DNA of 64,000 bases from Treponema sp. Marseille-Q3903 (GCF_014334335.1 NZ_JACSEU010000001.1:1116001-1180000), one strand, 5' to 3'; counted from the first letter of the stretch, positions 42,144-51,652 are shown. Made by a program: numbers and translations. The notes: generated from the sequence alone by a model not told the origin.

Positions 42144-43010
42144 CTAAATTCTGTCAAGAGATGAGTCGAGCCATTCTTTTACAAGATTTGGAAAAACTTG
42201 CTCAACTTTTACAAAAGTCCGAACTGCCTGTTCATAATTTCCTAAAAGATAATATGATTCTCCGAGATAAAAAATTGCCCTGTTTCGTGTGCTTTCCGAT
42301 ATATTTGTGCCGATTAGTTTGTCGAGTTGCTTTATCGCTTCGCTGTATTTTTTTTGCACAAAATAATTCTTTAATATTTCAAATAAAAGATAATCATCGC
42401 CGGCGTCAGGGGAAACTAAATCTTCTTCAAAAAGATACATCTGCAAGAGCATGCCCTTTTTTGATTTTGGTTTTGTAAGCATTTCGGCAGAAGAGACAGC
42501 TCTTTGAGAAATAGAGCTTTCGTCATCGTCAAAACTTTCGGAATCGATAGACAGATATGGAAGAGGCATTTTTCTCATTGTGCCTTCAGGGTAATAAGTG
42601 TCGTATTCTTTTTTTTCCGGTTCTTTTGGGCTTTCAGGAGTGATGTGAACACCGTTTGCTGTCGAGTTGAAAGAAATCAAAATGACATCGTACGGCTTAT
42701 CTGTGTATGAAATAATCGCATAGTAATAATCGCGAAAATCAGACACAGTATCTGTATAATTTGTTTTATCAGGTGTGAGTTTTGCGATCAATTCGGAAGT
42801 AGCAATCTGGGAATACGAAGAAATCTGTTTTGTATTTCTGTACAGTCTTAATTCCGTAATTTTTGTATCAGGATTTATAGGATTTGTCCACGTGATAAAT
42901 ATTTTTGTGCTTGTTCCCGTTTGCGTTTTGATATCTCGGACAACAGGTTTTTCCGCAAATACTGTCAACGTACAAAAAAACAAAAGGAATAAACTGACTG
43001 CTTTCTTCAT
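42144..43010 (-). CDS. Secreted FN3-like/TPR-like protein
   Basis: The function is not recognised. The 288-residue protein has a signal peptide (MKKAVSLFLLFFCTLTVFA), a fibronectin-III-like segment at about 22-125 (KIFITWTNPINPDTKITELRLYRN), a Pro/Glu-rich linker, and C-terminal TPR-like helices at about 200-285 (YSEAIKQLDKL, YYLLGNYEQAVRTFVKV) as in CpoB/YbgF-type periplasmic proteins. Its ATG has no Shine-Dalgarno and lies 6 nt after a TATTAT box. It is divergent from prfB and convergent with the TPR gene. Confidence 0.72.
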   Translation of the reverse strand: MKKAVSLFLLFFCTLTVFAEKPVVRDIKTQTGTSTKIFITWTNPINPDTKITELRLYRNTKQISSYSQIATSELIAKLTPDKTNYTDTVSDFRDYYYAIISYTDKPYDVILISFNSTANGVHITPESPKEPEKKEYDTYYPEGTMRKMPLPYLSIDSESFDDDESSISQRAVSSAEMLTKPKSKKGMLLQMYLFEEDLVSPDAGDDYLLFEILKNYFVQKKYSEAIKQLDKLIGTNISESTRNRAIFYLGESYYLLGNYEQAVRTFVKVEQVFPNLVKEWLDSSLDRI

Positions 43011-43016
43011 ATTGTT

Positions 43017-43045
43017 ATAATATAGGTAGAATTGTATAAAATCAA
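43017..43045 (-). promoter_or_regulatory. Promoter of the 43010 gene, leaderless layout
   Basis: On the minus strand TTGATT (43045-43040) is followed after 17 nt by TATTAT (43022-43017), then 6 nt (AACAAT), then ATG at 43010. There is no room for a ribosome binding site. It overlaps the prfB promoter. Confidence 0.6.
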
Positions 43046-43060
43046 GTTTTCTGGTATTTT
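43032..43060 (+). promoter_or_regulatory. prfB promoter, leaderless layout
   Basis: TTGTAT (43032-43037) and TATTTT (43055-43060) are 17 nt apart, followed by 6 nt (ATAAAC) and ATG 43067. No Shine-Dalgarno motif precedes the ATG. Confidence 0.5.
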
Positions 43061-43066
43061 ATAAAC

Positions 43067-44201
43067 ATGTTAGAAGAAATAAAAATACCTATTGAACAAT
43101 TGAAAGAAGAAATCGCAAACGTTTGGGGGCGTCTTTGACTCCGATGCAATAGATAAGGCGATTGCAGAAAAACAAAAATTGACGGAAGCACCGGGTTTCT
43201 GGGACGACCACGAAGCTGCCGAAAAGGTGATGTCACAGATCAGAAAGCTGAAAAACAGAATCGAGCCTTGGCGCAACATCATGGCGGAGATGGACGATTT
43301 GGAAGCGATGTATGAACTTGCAGAGGAATCGGGAGAACAGTCTGATGAAGATGAAGTTCGCTCAATGTATGATTCAGCAAAAGCCGAATTTGAAGAATTG
43401 AATATTTTAAATCTTCTCAGCGGTGAAGTTGACCAAAACGATGCATTTTTGACAATTCATGCAGGTGCCGGCGGTACGGAAGCTTGTGACTGGGCTTTTA
43501 TGCTGAGCCGAATGTATCTTCGTTGGGCTGAACGTCACGGCTATAAAACAGAAGTTGTCGATGAACTTGAAGCAGAAGGTGGGCTAAAATCTATAACAGT
43601 TCAGATTTCCGGTGACTACGTCTACGGTTATCTAAAAGGTGAAGGCGGCATCCATCGGCTTGTACGAATCTCTCCGTTTGACGCAAATGCACGCCGCCAT
43701 ACATCGTTTGCGTCCGTATATGTATATCCCGTTCTCGACGATTCTATTGAAGTAGATATTCGTCCTGAAGATTTGAGAGTCGATACTTACCGTGCGGGAG
43801 GAAAAGGTGGACAGCATGTAAATAAAACAGATTCTGCCGTGCGTTTTACACATATTCCTACTGGAATCGTCGTTGCATGCCAGACAGAGCGAAGTCAGAT
43901 TTTCAACCGCCAAGTTTGTATGAGCATGTTGAAGGCTCGTCTGTACGAATACTACCGCGAACAAAAAGAAAAGGAAAACGCTAAGTTTTTGGCTGAAAAA
44001 AAAGATATTTCATTTGGAAGCCAGATTCGCTCTTATGTATTTTGTCCGTATACGATGGTAAAAGATCATCGCACAAAATACAGTGTCGGCAATATTCAAA
44101 GCGTGATGGATGGAGAGCTCGACGACTTTATGAACGCTTATCTAGTCGCAAAGTGGAAAGGTCTTCCAATGGACAACAAAGAAGATGATGACGACGAATA
44201 A
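43067..44201 (+). CDS. prfB: Peptide chain release factor 2, programmed +1 frameshift
   Basis: RF2 ends translation at UGA and UAA. The gene is split: frame one runs from ATG 43067 to an in-frame TGA at 43136-43138, and translation continues in +1 from GAC at 43137. The site is the classical CTT-TGA-C slip sequence (43133-43139) with GGGGG at 43125-43129 as the internal Shine-Dalgarno. The joined product is 377 residues. SPF (tripeptide anticodon) is followed by DANARRH where many RF2s have a Gly-rich variant, and GGQ is in RAGGKGGQHVNKTDSAVRF. This matches the self-regulation known for RF2, so it is not a sequencing error. Confidence 0.96.
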
Positions 44202-45900
44202 GCTGGCCTTAAAAAAAATTGTTGTCATTTTTATCATCTCTTTTACATTTTGCAGTAGTTTTTTCTGTCAGGATTTGAAATGGGTGATTGCGGCAAAAGC
44301 GTTTGATTTTTCGCGTGGGCAAAAACAGAGCCATGTGAACGATGCTCTTGCGGCGTCTTTGCCGTCCGATATTCTTGAACATTTGCGAAAGGAACTTTAC
44401 CGCAATGTAATGCCTGATGAGAAACTTGAACGAAAACGTGCGGAACTTAGAAAAGAGCGTCAGTCTCTGAGTCTTCAAATTTCAAGCGAATATAAAAAAC
44501 GAGATTCGCTTGTCTTACAAAATTATTCTGAGTATGAATTAAAGTTAAAAATCAAAGAACAAGAAAAAAAAATAAACGAGATAAAAGAAAAATTTAATGC
44601 AAATCTTGAAAAATTGAAACAAGAAGAAGAAAAATCAAAAAGAGATATGCTGTTGATTGAAAGCGGCAAATATAATTCTGAAAAAAATAAACAAAAAAAC
44701 GGGATAGAGCAATTTTCCGCACTTATAAAAAATATTTTTGTTAAAAATGAAAGCTTGATAACAGCAGAGGAGATTAAATATTATCGTGACGATGTGCAAA
44801 GCCTTTTTTCACCTTCTGAAAAGCTCAGAGATTCTGACTATTTAAGTTTTCAATATGAAAAAGAGGTCACAGCAGCCGGAATAAATCTACTCATCGCGGG
44901 CACTATCACCGAATATGGAGATTATATTTCAGTGACAGCCGATCTTTATCTTTATCCCGGTGCAAAAAAAATCGGAAGTGCTACAGAGGTCGGCTCAATC
45001 CAAGATTCAGATTTTATAACATCGAGCATTGCGCGCCGGATTGTTCCTGTTTTGACTAACTCTATGCCTGTAGAAGTTGAATTTAACATTCAGCCTGAAA
45101 GAAAAAACACAAAGTTGTACATCGACGACGTTTTGCAGAATTTTGAAACAAACAAGTTTGTGATTGATTCAGGATTTCACAATATTCAGTTTCAAGCTGA
45201 CGGTTATAAAACAGCAGGCACAAACTATTATTTTGATGGCAACAAAAAATATCGAGTGGAAGTCAAAATGATCGTGCTAGAAGAAGGATTTATTCAGATT
45301 GGACTCAAAAACTCAATCGTCGGAAATATCTATCTGAACGGTATTGAGGCTGACAAAATCGATGAAAAAAAATCGCAGATAAAGATAAACGGAAATGAAA
45401 TTCTTGGAGAATTTATCTCAGAAGATGGGTTCACAGATTTCTTTTATATTCCAAAGAAACTTTATTTTGACAAAAGTTATGTTACAATTAAACCGAAGCC
45501 GAAAGACAGAACAAAATATATCGACACAAGGCGAAGGTGGATGTACGGAGCTTACAGCCTTTTTATTGTTTCCCTGATTCCGATGTTTTATTCTTACGGA
45601 AATTATCAAAATTATCTTGCAAAGTACAATGCAAAAAGAGCGAATAATGAACATCTTTCAAAACAAGAATATGAAGAAGCACTCAAATGGCAGTCAGCGG
45701 CAAACGTCACAGGATTGATTTCTATCGGCTGCGGAGTGTTGTGGGGAATTGAATTAGTAAGATATTTTATAGCCGTCGATTCAATTCTCCCTCAAGAGGC
45801 AAAGCAAGGTGATTTGCTTCAATATGAATTTTATGATCAGGCGCTTAAAAGTGAAAATAGCGACGGTAACGGCGACGGTGAAGTCGGCGAAAAAAAATAG
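44185..45900 (+). CDS. Secreted coiled-coil, PEGA-like membrane protein
   Basis: The product is not a recognised family member. The 571-residue protein starts with a signal or anchor segment (about 9-32). A strong charged coiled coil lies at about 75-160 (ERKRAELRKERQSLSLQ). The middle (about 285-400) has PEGA-like beta segments such as KLYIDDVLQNF and GNIYLNGIEA, and two membrane helices lie near 455-475 and 510-530. The C terminus ends in a Gly/Asp-rich tail. ATG 44185 overlaps the 3' end of prfB by 17 nt, so it is probably co-transcribed. Confidence 0.75.
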   Translation: MMTTNKLALKKIVVIFIISFTFCSSFFCQDLKWVIAAKAFDFSRGQKQSHVNDALAASLPSDILEHLRKELYRNVMPDEKLERKRAELRKERQSLSLQISSEYKKRDSLVLQNYSEYELKLKIKEQEKKINEIKEKFNANLEKLKQEEEKSKRDMLLIESGKYNSEKNKQKNGIEQFSALIKNIFVKNESLITAEEIKYYRDDVQSLFSPSEKLRDSDYLSFQYEKEVTAAGINLLIAGTITEYGDYISVTADLYLYPGAKKIGSATEVGSIQDSDFITSSIARRIVPVLTNSMPVEVEFNIQPERKNTKLYIDDVLQNFETNKFVIDSGFHNIQFQADGYKTAGTNYYFDGNKKYRVEVKMIVLEEGFIQIGLKNSIVGNIYLNGIEADKIDEKKSQIKINGNEILGEFISEDGFTDFFYIPKKLYFDKSYVTIKPKPKDRTKYIDTRRRWMYGAYSLFIVSLIPMFYSYGNYQNYLAKYNAKRANNEHLSKQEYEEALKWQSAANVTGLISIGCGVLWGIELVRYFIAVDSILPQEAKQGDLLQYEFYDQALKSENSDGNGDGEVGEKK

Positions 45901-45943
45901 TAAAAAATATAATGAAGATATACCGAAAAAGGTGGCAAAATAG

Positions 45944-46816
45944 ATGAAAAAATCGTTTGGAGAAAGATTGAAATCGCTTTTTTCAAAAAGCAGTAATTTG
46001 GATGATGACTTTTACGACAATCTCATAGATATTCTCGTTGAAGGCGATATCGGTGCAAAGACAGCTTATCTAATTGTTGAAGAACTTGAAAAAATCTGTT
46101 CAAAAGAAAAAATCAAAGAAGAAAATCAGATTGTTTCAAAGTTGAAAGAATTGCTTTTAAGAGATGTAAAATCTATTGAAATTAAACCTGAGTCCGAAAA
46201 ACAAAATGTCTGGATGGTTCTTGGAGTAAACGGAGTTGGAAAAACGACAACTGTTGCGAAACTTGCAAAATATTTTGTTTCCGGAGGGTTGAACAATGTA
46301 ATCCTTGCAAGTGCTGATACTTTTCGTGCTGCTGCAATCGAACAGCTTTCTATGCACGGTGAAAAAATCGGTGTGCGCGTTGTGAGCCATCAGCACGGTT
46401 CAGACCCATCAGCTGTCGTTTACGATGCCGCAGATGCCTTAAAATCAAAAGGACCCGGTCTTGTGATTGCAGATACTGCCGGTCGCCTTCACAATAAAGA
46501 AAATCTTGTGCGGGAACTTCAGAAAATAGATAAAACATGCCGTTCAAAAGCTGACGAAGGATGCTATAAAAAAATAATTGTCATAGATTCGACAACAGGT
46601 CAAAATGCGTTGCGGCAAGCGGAAGTTTTTAATGAAGCTGTAGGCGTTGATGCGATAATTATGACAAAATACGATTCAACCGCAAAAGGCGGCGTTGCTG
46701 TTACTATAGGTCGTGAACTCGGACTTCCGGTAGCTTTTATTTGCACCGGAGAACATTATGAAGATATCGAAACTTTCGATGCAGAAAAATATATAGACGA
46801 ATTTCTGGGATTGTAA
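45944..46816 (+). CDS. ftsY: Signal recognition particle receptor FtsY
   Basis: FtsY is the SRP receptor GTPase that delivers ribosome-nascent chains to the Sec translocon. The 290-residue protein is a compact version: an N domain (about 1-85) and a G domain with G1 GVNGVGKTTT (about 94-103), the DTFRAAAIEQL segment, DTAGRLHNKENL (G3) and TKYDSTAKGG (G4 region). The long acidic A domain of E. coli FtsY is absent, as in many bacteria. AGGTGG precedes the ATG. Confidence 0.97.
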   Translation: MKKSFGERLKSLFSKSSNLDDDFYDNLIDILVEGDIGAKTAYLIVEELEKICSKEKIKEENQIVSKLKELLLRDVKSIEIKPESEKQNVWMVLGVNGVGKTTTVAKLAKYFVSGGLNNVILASADTFRAAAIEQLSMHGEKIGVRVVSHQHGSDPSAVVYDAADALKSKGPGLVIADTAGRLHNKENLVRELQKIDKTCRSKADEGCYKKIIVIDSTTGQNALRQAEVFNEAVGVDAIIMTKYDSTAKGGVAVTIGRELGLPVAFICTGEHYEDIETFDAEKYIDEFLGL

Positions 46817-46858
46817 AATATCTTAGATAAAAAAAAGCGATGCAGGCTGGTTTTTAAA

Positions 46859-48067
46859 TTGAAAAAAAATGTCTTCTTTAAAAATATTTTTCTCAATGTG
46901 ATTTTGTTCGTGGCAGCCGCATCGTGTTCAACTTTTGCAATCTCATCGTGTTCAGCGAAAAAAAAAATGAAAGACAAGATTCAGGCTGAGAAAAAACTTG
47001 AAAAAAATTATGATGAAGATTTTATTTTTAATCTGACATGCTGCGCTGTAAACGGATCTCATGCTGCTTCAGAAAAAGAAGGTTCTCAAAGCGACACATA
47101 CTACATCCCTGAAAAATTAAAGATCTTGTTGAAGCGGAATTATTTTGAAAATGCCAACATCTTTATAAATGCAGAAAGGTTCAATAAAGAATATGTTGGA
47201 CTTATTGAATCATCAGGATTTTATGACGGTGCAGATGACAATGCCGACTGGGTAGATTCACTTTTAGTCGGTGTTGAAGAGGAGCTGATTGCAGAGCACA
47301 TTGTCCAGATGGAAGAAGAGCTTTCAAGTGAAAATGCAATTTTGGAGCATAACGAAGATAAAGTCAAAGAGATAAAAGGCAAATCGGACGATTTAAACTT
47401 TATAGAATTTAAAAACGAAATTTTTGAACCGATAAAAACTGAAAGCGGCTATCAGATAATCGCTTCTACAAGTTCTCTCGTCGCTCGAAAGTTTTACGAC
47501 AGCGCATTTAAACTGACAAAAAAAGAGACGTGGGACATCAAGTCGTTTGTAGATGCAAAGCTTTTGGAAACTGAATACTTCAAGTACGACGACAATCAAA
47601 AACTTTTTGAAAAAAATGTTGAAAGTGAAAATAAATATAAATCTATAAAATACAATTTAGATGGAAAAGTTATCGACTCCGCAGAATACGATATTTTTGA
47701 AGAAAAAAAATATTTAGCTGCAAAAAAAAATTACGAGTATGATGATAAGAGCAGGGTTATTTCTGAGGAAAATATAATCTATAAATATGACGAAAAATAC
47801 TCAATGCTGAAATACGAATTCAACAAAAAATATACTTTTTCATACAACAAGGGAGATATCCCGCCTGATTTTGAATATTTTGAAAACGGCGTTCTCAAGA
47901 TGAAAAATAAATATTCACTTCAAAAAGGAAATTATACAAGCCTGACATTCTTTGAAAATTTTTCTGTTAAAGTCTATTATGAAAACGAAATCAGAGTGAA
48001 AGAAGTTTATTTTAAAAATGGAGAGATAGTTCGGGTAAAAAATTATGGCAACAAAAAATTTGATTGA
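46859..48067 (+). CDS. Putative lipoprotein with YD-like repeats
   Basis: The 402-residue product is not recognised. It starts at TTG 46859, preceded by AGGCTGG; no in-frame ATG lies near. The N terminus has a hydrophobic signal (about 8-30) ending ISSC, a possible lipobox. The C-terminal half (about 260-400) contains short repeats of the MORN or YD type, such as KYNLDGKVIDSAEYDI, KKNYEYDDKSRVISEENI and FENGVLKMKNKY. It overlaps the first Lol permease gene by 23 nt, so the two are translationally linked. It could be a Lol substrate or partner. Confidence 0.7.
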   Translation: MKKNVFFKNIFLNVILFVAAASCSTFAISSCSAKKKMKDKIQAEKKLEKNYDEDFIFNLTCCAVNGSHAASEKEGSQSDTYYIPEKLKILLKRNYFENANIFINAERFNKEYVGLIESSGFYDGADDNADWVDSLLVGVEEELIAEHIVQMEEELSSENAILEHNEDKVKEIKGKSDDLNFIEFKNEIFEPIKTESGYQIIASTSSLVARKFYDSAFKLTKKETWDIKSFVDAKLLETEYFKYDDNQKLFEKNVESENKYKSIKYNLDGKVIDSAEYDIFEEKKYLAAKKNYEYDDKSRVISEENIIYKYDEKYSMLKYEFNKKYTFSYNKGDIPPDFEYFENGVLKMKNKYSLQKGNYTSLTFFENFSVKVYYENEIRVKEVYFKNGEIVRVKNYGNKKFD

Positions 48068-49349
48068 CAGCATAAGATGGATTTCTTTTGTCTCAAAACG
48101 ATTTGCCCGCGTTGACCGCAAAGGGCGTTCGGCAGTGACATCATTTCTTGCAACTCTTGGAATCTGTTTTGGAGTGATGACTTTGATCGTCGTTATGAGT
48201 GTGATGAACGGATTCCAGATGAGTTTTATAGATTCAATACTTGAAGTCTCTTCTTATCACATCAGAGTTGCAGATTTACCTGAAGCCGAGTCTTCTAAAT
48301 TGTATGAAGAATGCGGCAATGATAAGAAAATCCGCTCCGTTACATCATTTAAAGAAGCTCAAGCTCTGATGACAGGAGAAAAAGGCGGAGCAAACTCCGT
48401 AGTGATACGTGCCGTCGACGATTCTTCTTACGATGAAGATTTAGGCTTTAGAAAAGAAGTCCGCATGTTGAGCGGAAGCTTTAATTTTGACACAGAGAAT
48501 TCGATTATTCTTGGAAGTACACTCGCAAATAACCTCGGCGTTAAACGCGGTGACAAAGTCAACCTTCTTGTTATGAGCGGCGGCAGCGATGTCGATTTAT
48601 TTTCGGAAGACAGGCAGTTTACAGTTGTTGGTGTCTTCTCGTGCGGATATTCGGAAATCAACAGTTCTTATGCATTTGTCAGCATAGAAAGCGCTGAAAA
48701 GTATTTTGGAGAATCTTCAAAATATATCTACGGAATAAAAATAAAAAATTTCAACGATGACATGCATATAATAGCAAAATTAAAGACTATTTTTCCCGAC
48801 GCTGCTATTCAATCGTGGAGAGCATACAACCGCACTTTTTTTGGCGCGCTCCGCATAGAAAAAAATATCTTGCTTTTGCTTGTCGCTCTTATTTTTGTCG
48901 TAGTTGCAATAAACATCTACAATGGAATGCGCCGTCTCGTGTTTGAAAGGCGCAGCGAGACAGTTATATTGTCTGCACTCGGAGCTTTTGACTCTGAAGT
49001 AAAAGCAGTCTTTGTGATGCGTGGATTTTTTATGGGAAGTTTTGGAGCTTTTTTTGGGGTTGTCCTCGGACTATTGATAAGTTACAACACAGATGTCGTT
49101 TTCCTTGCCGCAGCGAAAATCCTTTATCTTTTCCAGTATATTGGAACGATGCTGACAAATTCAGAAAATCTGCAATTTTTGCAGGAGAATTCTTCATACA
49201 GTGTATATGCGGCAATCCCTGCAAGAGTTTTTCCTCTGGAAGTTGTAGAGATTGCATTTTTCGGAATGTTCTCTCCGATATTCGCATCGTTTGCCGCTTC
49301 TAAAAATGTATTAAAATCGACAGTTTCGGAGGTTCTTCATTATGAATAA
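48045..49349 (+). CDS. lolC: LolC/LolE family lipoprotein-releasing permease (first)
   Basis: LolCDE releases outer-membrane lipoproteins from the inner membrane. The 434-residue protein has the FtsX-like layout: one N-terminal helix (about 33-57), a large periplasmic MacB-like domain (about 60-270) and three C-terminal helices (about 280-425). SAVTSFLATLGICFGVMTL is at the N-terminal helix. Which of the two permeases is LolC or LolE cannot be decided by sequence reading alone. It overlaps the ATPase gene by 8 nt. Confidence 0.9.
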   Translation: MATKNLIDSIRWISFVSKRFARVDRKGRSAVTSFLATLGICFGVMTLIVVMSVMNGFQMSFIDSILEVSSYHIRVADLPEAESSKLYEECGNDKKIRSVTSFKEAQALMTGEKGGANSVVIRAVDDSSYDEDLGFRKEVRMLSGSFNFDTENSIILGSTLANNLGVKRGDKVNLLVMSGGSDVDLFSEDRQFTVVGVFSCGYSEINSSYAFVSIESAEKYFGESSKYIYGIKIKNFNDDMHIIAKLKTIFPDAAIQSWRAYNRTFFGALRIEKNILLLLVALIFVVVAINIYNGMRRLVFERRSETVILSALGAFDSEVKAVFVMRGFFMGSFGAFFGVVLGLLISYNTDVVFLAAAKILYLFQYIGTMLTNSENLQFLQENSSYSVYAAIPARVFPLEVVEIAFFGMFSPIFASFAASKNVLKSTVSEVLHYE

Positions 49350-50061
49350 TCAAGAAGTTTTACAGCCAAATTCAATTGTCTCTATCGTCTCTATAAAAAA
49401 TCTCGAAAAAAAATATGTCACAGACAGCGAAGAACTCACTGTTTTGCACGACTTGAACCTTGAGGTGGAAAAAGGCTCTAAAGTTGTGATTGTAGGAGAG
49501 AGCGGTTGCGGTAAAAGCACATTGCTGAATATAATAGGCGGAATTGATAAATTGACAGGTGGAACTGTCGTCGCAACATCTGAAAATAAACAGCGTTGGG
49601 AAGTCAGCCTGCTTTCTGAAAAAGAGCTTTCTCAATACCGTTCAAAATTTACAGGATTTATCTTCCAATTTCATCATCTTCTTAAAGATTTTACAGCGCT
49701 CGAAAATGTATATATGCCAGCCCTTATCGCAGGCGTTTCAAAAAAAAGTGCGATTGAAAGTGCAGAACAGCTTTTGTCAGATGTCGGAGTTTTTGAGCGA
49801 CGAAATCACCTTCCTTCACAGATGTCGGGAGGAGAGAGACAACGTGTTGCTGCTGCTCGGGCGCTCATAAACAATCCCGAACTTATTCTTGCAGATGAAC
49901 CTACTGGAAACCTTGACCCTGCAAATGCTGAAAAAATAGGCGACCTTCTTTTTTCAGTGGTTGAAAAATATCGCAAAACTTTGATTCTCGTAACCCATGA
50001 TTTAAACCTCGCTGCAAAAGGCGAAAAACAATACAGAATTGTAGATGGAAGATTGCAATGA
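49342..50061 (+). CDS. lolD: Lipoprotein-releasing system ATP-binding protein LolD
   Basis: LolD powers lipoprotein release by LolCE. The 239-residue protein has Walker A GESGCGKST (about 53-61), a Q-loop in FIFQFHHLL, the ABC signature MSGGERQRV near 157-165, Walker B LILADEPTGNLDP near 176-188 and an H-loop in LVTHD. LNIIGGIDKLTGG is typical of the MacB/LolD branch. It is embedded between two permease genes with overlaps on both sides (8 nt and 4 nt). Confidence 0.95.
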   Translation: MNNQEVLQPNSIVSIVSIKNLEKKYVTDSEELTVLHDLNLEVEKGSKVVIVGESGCGKSTLLNIIGGIDKLTGGTVVATSENKQRWEVSLLSEKELSQYRSKFTGFIFQFHHLLKDFTALENVYMPALIAGVSKKSAIESAEQLLSDVGVFERRNHLPSQMSGGERQRVAAARALINNPELILADEPTGNLDPANAEKIGDLLFSVVEKYRKTLILVTHDLNLAAKGEKQYRIVDGRLQ

Positions 50062-51359
50062 CAATAAAATCCTCTCTGATGTTTGCTAAAAGCTTAATAT
50101 TCCCAAAAACAGAAAAAAAATCATCGGCAAGGCGCGGTCTCTTCGGTGCAACGCTCTGCATAGGGCTCAGCATTGTACCACTCATCTGCGTTGTCTCAAT
50201 CACAAACGGAATGATAGATGGAATGACAGAAAGGATAATAGGGCTGTCTAGCGGGCACGTTCAGTCTTATATTTCAAATCGCTATGCAGGGGTGATTTCT
50301 GCTGCGAGTTTTGTTGAAACTTCAAAAGAGCTGTTAAAAATAGACGGCGTAAAAGTTGTTTTTCCCGAAGTCGATATCTCAGCAATCGCTACCGGGAAAA
50401 AATCTAGAATCGGAGTTCAGATTCGCGGCGTGCAGAGCGATATCTTTACTGGCAATAAATCTTTTGCAAAACTGTTCGAAGTTTGCGAAGGCACTCTCGA
50501 AGATTTTCGTGCAAATGAAAAATATGCGGTCATAGGCAAGAAGATGGCTGCTGACTTAGCTCTCAATTCAGGAGATAGTTTTCGGATAATCACAACACGA
50601 ATTGTAAATGGAAAACTCGTCCCAAAACTCACCTCGTTAAAGATAGCCGCAGTCGTTTCATCAGGGTACCAGGAATTAGACCAATTTTGGGTTTTTGTCC
50701 CGCTGGAAACTGTATACAAAAATCTTTCACTTGAAAGCGCTTCCTACAACGTCATGATTCAATCAGATGATGCTTTTTCCCCTGATTTAGTGAGGCTCCA
50801 AAGAGATATAAAAAAATATTACGGAAAATATGCAAACGTCTACCGCTGGGATCAGATTCATTCATCGGAATTTGAAAATTTTTCTTCAACAAGAGTGATG
50901 CTCGTATTTGTCATGATGATGATTGTGCTTGTCGCAAGCGTCAACATATCATCTGCAATCGTAATGCTCGTGATGGAACGGCGAAAAGAAATCGCGATTT
51001 TAAAGAGCATCGGCGGAACTCCGAGGGGAATCACTTTTTCATTTTTATTGACAGGAACAGCGTGCGGCGCCGGCGGATTATTTTTTGGCGTGCCTGTCGG
51101 AATTTTGTTGACATTATTCTCAAATCAACTTGTAAAACTGCTCGAAAATATTATAAACTTTGTCACGAAAATAGCAAACGGATCTCATATCACTCTGATG
51201 GATCCCGCTTATTATCTGTCTGAAATTCCGGTTGAAATATCGGCATCGCAGATTCTCTTGATTGTGGTTGCAGTTCTCCTGCTTTCTATCATTGTTTCTT
51301 TTATACCGGCAAAAAATGCAGGAAAAGAAAAGCCGCTGGAGCTTTTGAGGAACGTTTAA
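50058..51359 (+). CDS. lolE: LolC/LolE family lipoprotein-releasing permease (second)
   Basis: A 433-residue FtsX-like permease with the same four-helix plan as the first: helix 1 at about 35-55, a periplasmic domain to about 275, and helices at about 280-420. VMERRKEIAILKSIGGTPRG is the cytoplasmic coupling segment that engages LolD. A true LolC/LolE pair flanking LolD suggests a heterodimeric transporter. The ATG overlaps lolD by 4 nt, and its stop overlaps the McsA-like start (TAATG). Confidence 0.9.
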   Translation: MTIKSSLMFAKSLIFPKTEKKSSARRGLFGATLCIGLSIVPLICVVSITNGMIDGMTERIIGLSSGHVQSYISNRYAGVISAASFVETSKELLKIDGVKVVFPEVDISAIATGKKSRIGVQIRGVQSDIFTGNKSFAKLFEVCEGTLEDFRANEKYAVIGKKMAADLALNSGDSFRIITTRIVNGKLVPKLTSLKIAAVVSSGYQELDQFWVFVPLETVYKNLSLESASYNVMIQSDDAFSPDLVRLQRDIKKYYGKYANVYRWDQIHSSEFENFSSTRVMLVFVMMMIVLVASVNISSAIVMLVMERRKEIAILKSIGGTPRGITFSFLLTGTACGAGGLFFGVPVGILLTLFSNQLVKLLENIINFVTKIANGSHITLMDPAYYLSEIPVEISASQILLIVVAVLLLSIIVSFIPAKNAGKEKPLELLRNV

Positions 51360-51652
51360 TGAAGTGTTGTCGTGGTTGTTGTTCAACGTATGAAGATATC
51401 AGAAAATCTCAAAATATAGGTTGTGCGGAATGTTATTACACATTTGCCGAAGAATTTCGCGAGTCGTTAAAAAAATACGGAGTCACAGAGCGGTACAAAG
51501 GTTCTTTGCCGAAGCGTCTCAAAGGGTATAATTCAACTCTTGTAGACAAAATGACACTTCAGATTAAACTTGAAGAAGCTTTACAAGCCGAAGAGTATGA
51601 AAAAGCGGCATTGTACAGAGATTATCTTAAGGTGTTGAATGATGGAAAATGA
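51359..51652 (+). CDS. mcsA: Short McsA-like UVR-motif protein
   Basis: McsA is a zinc-binding activator of the McsB arginine kinase in Gram-positive bacteria. This 97-residue protein matches only the C-terminal half: CRGC and CAEC supply one zinc site, then EYEKAALYRDYLKVL is a UvrB/UvrC motif. The N-terminal zinc-binding part of full-length McsA (about 170-180 residues) is absent. It overlaps the stop codon of the upstream permease and the start of mcsB, placing it in the expected mcsA-mcsB-clpC order. Confidence rests on the context as well as the sequence. Confidence 0.82.
   Translation: MKCCRGCCSTYEDIRKSQNIGCAECYYTFAEEFRESLKKYGVTERYKGSLPKRLKGYNSTLVDKMTLQIKLEEALQAEEYEKAALYRDYLKVLNDGK

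Noticed and set aside
43067-43138. prfB as a pseudogene or sequencing error
   Set aside because: The in-frame TGA lies in the exact RF2 frameshift context, CTT-TGA-C with an upstream G-rich Shine-Dalgarno, and both sides encode conserved RF2 sequence.
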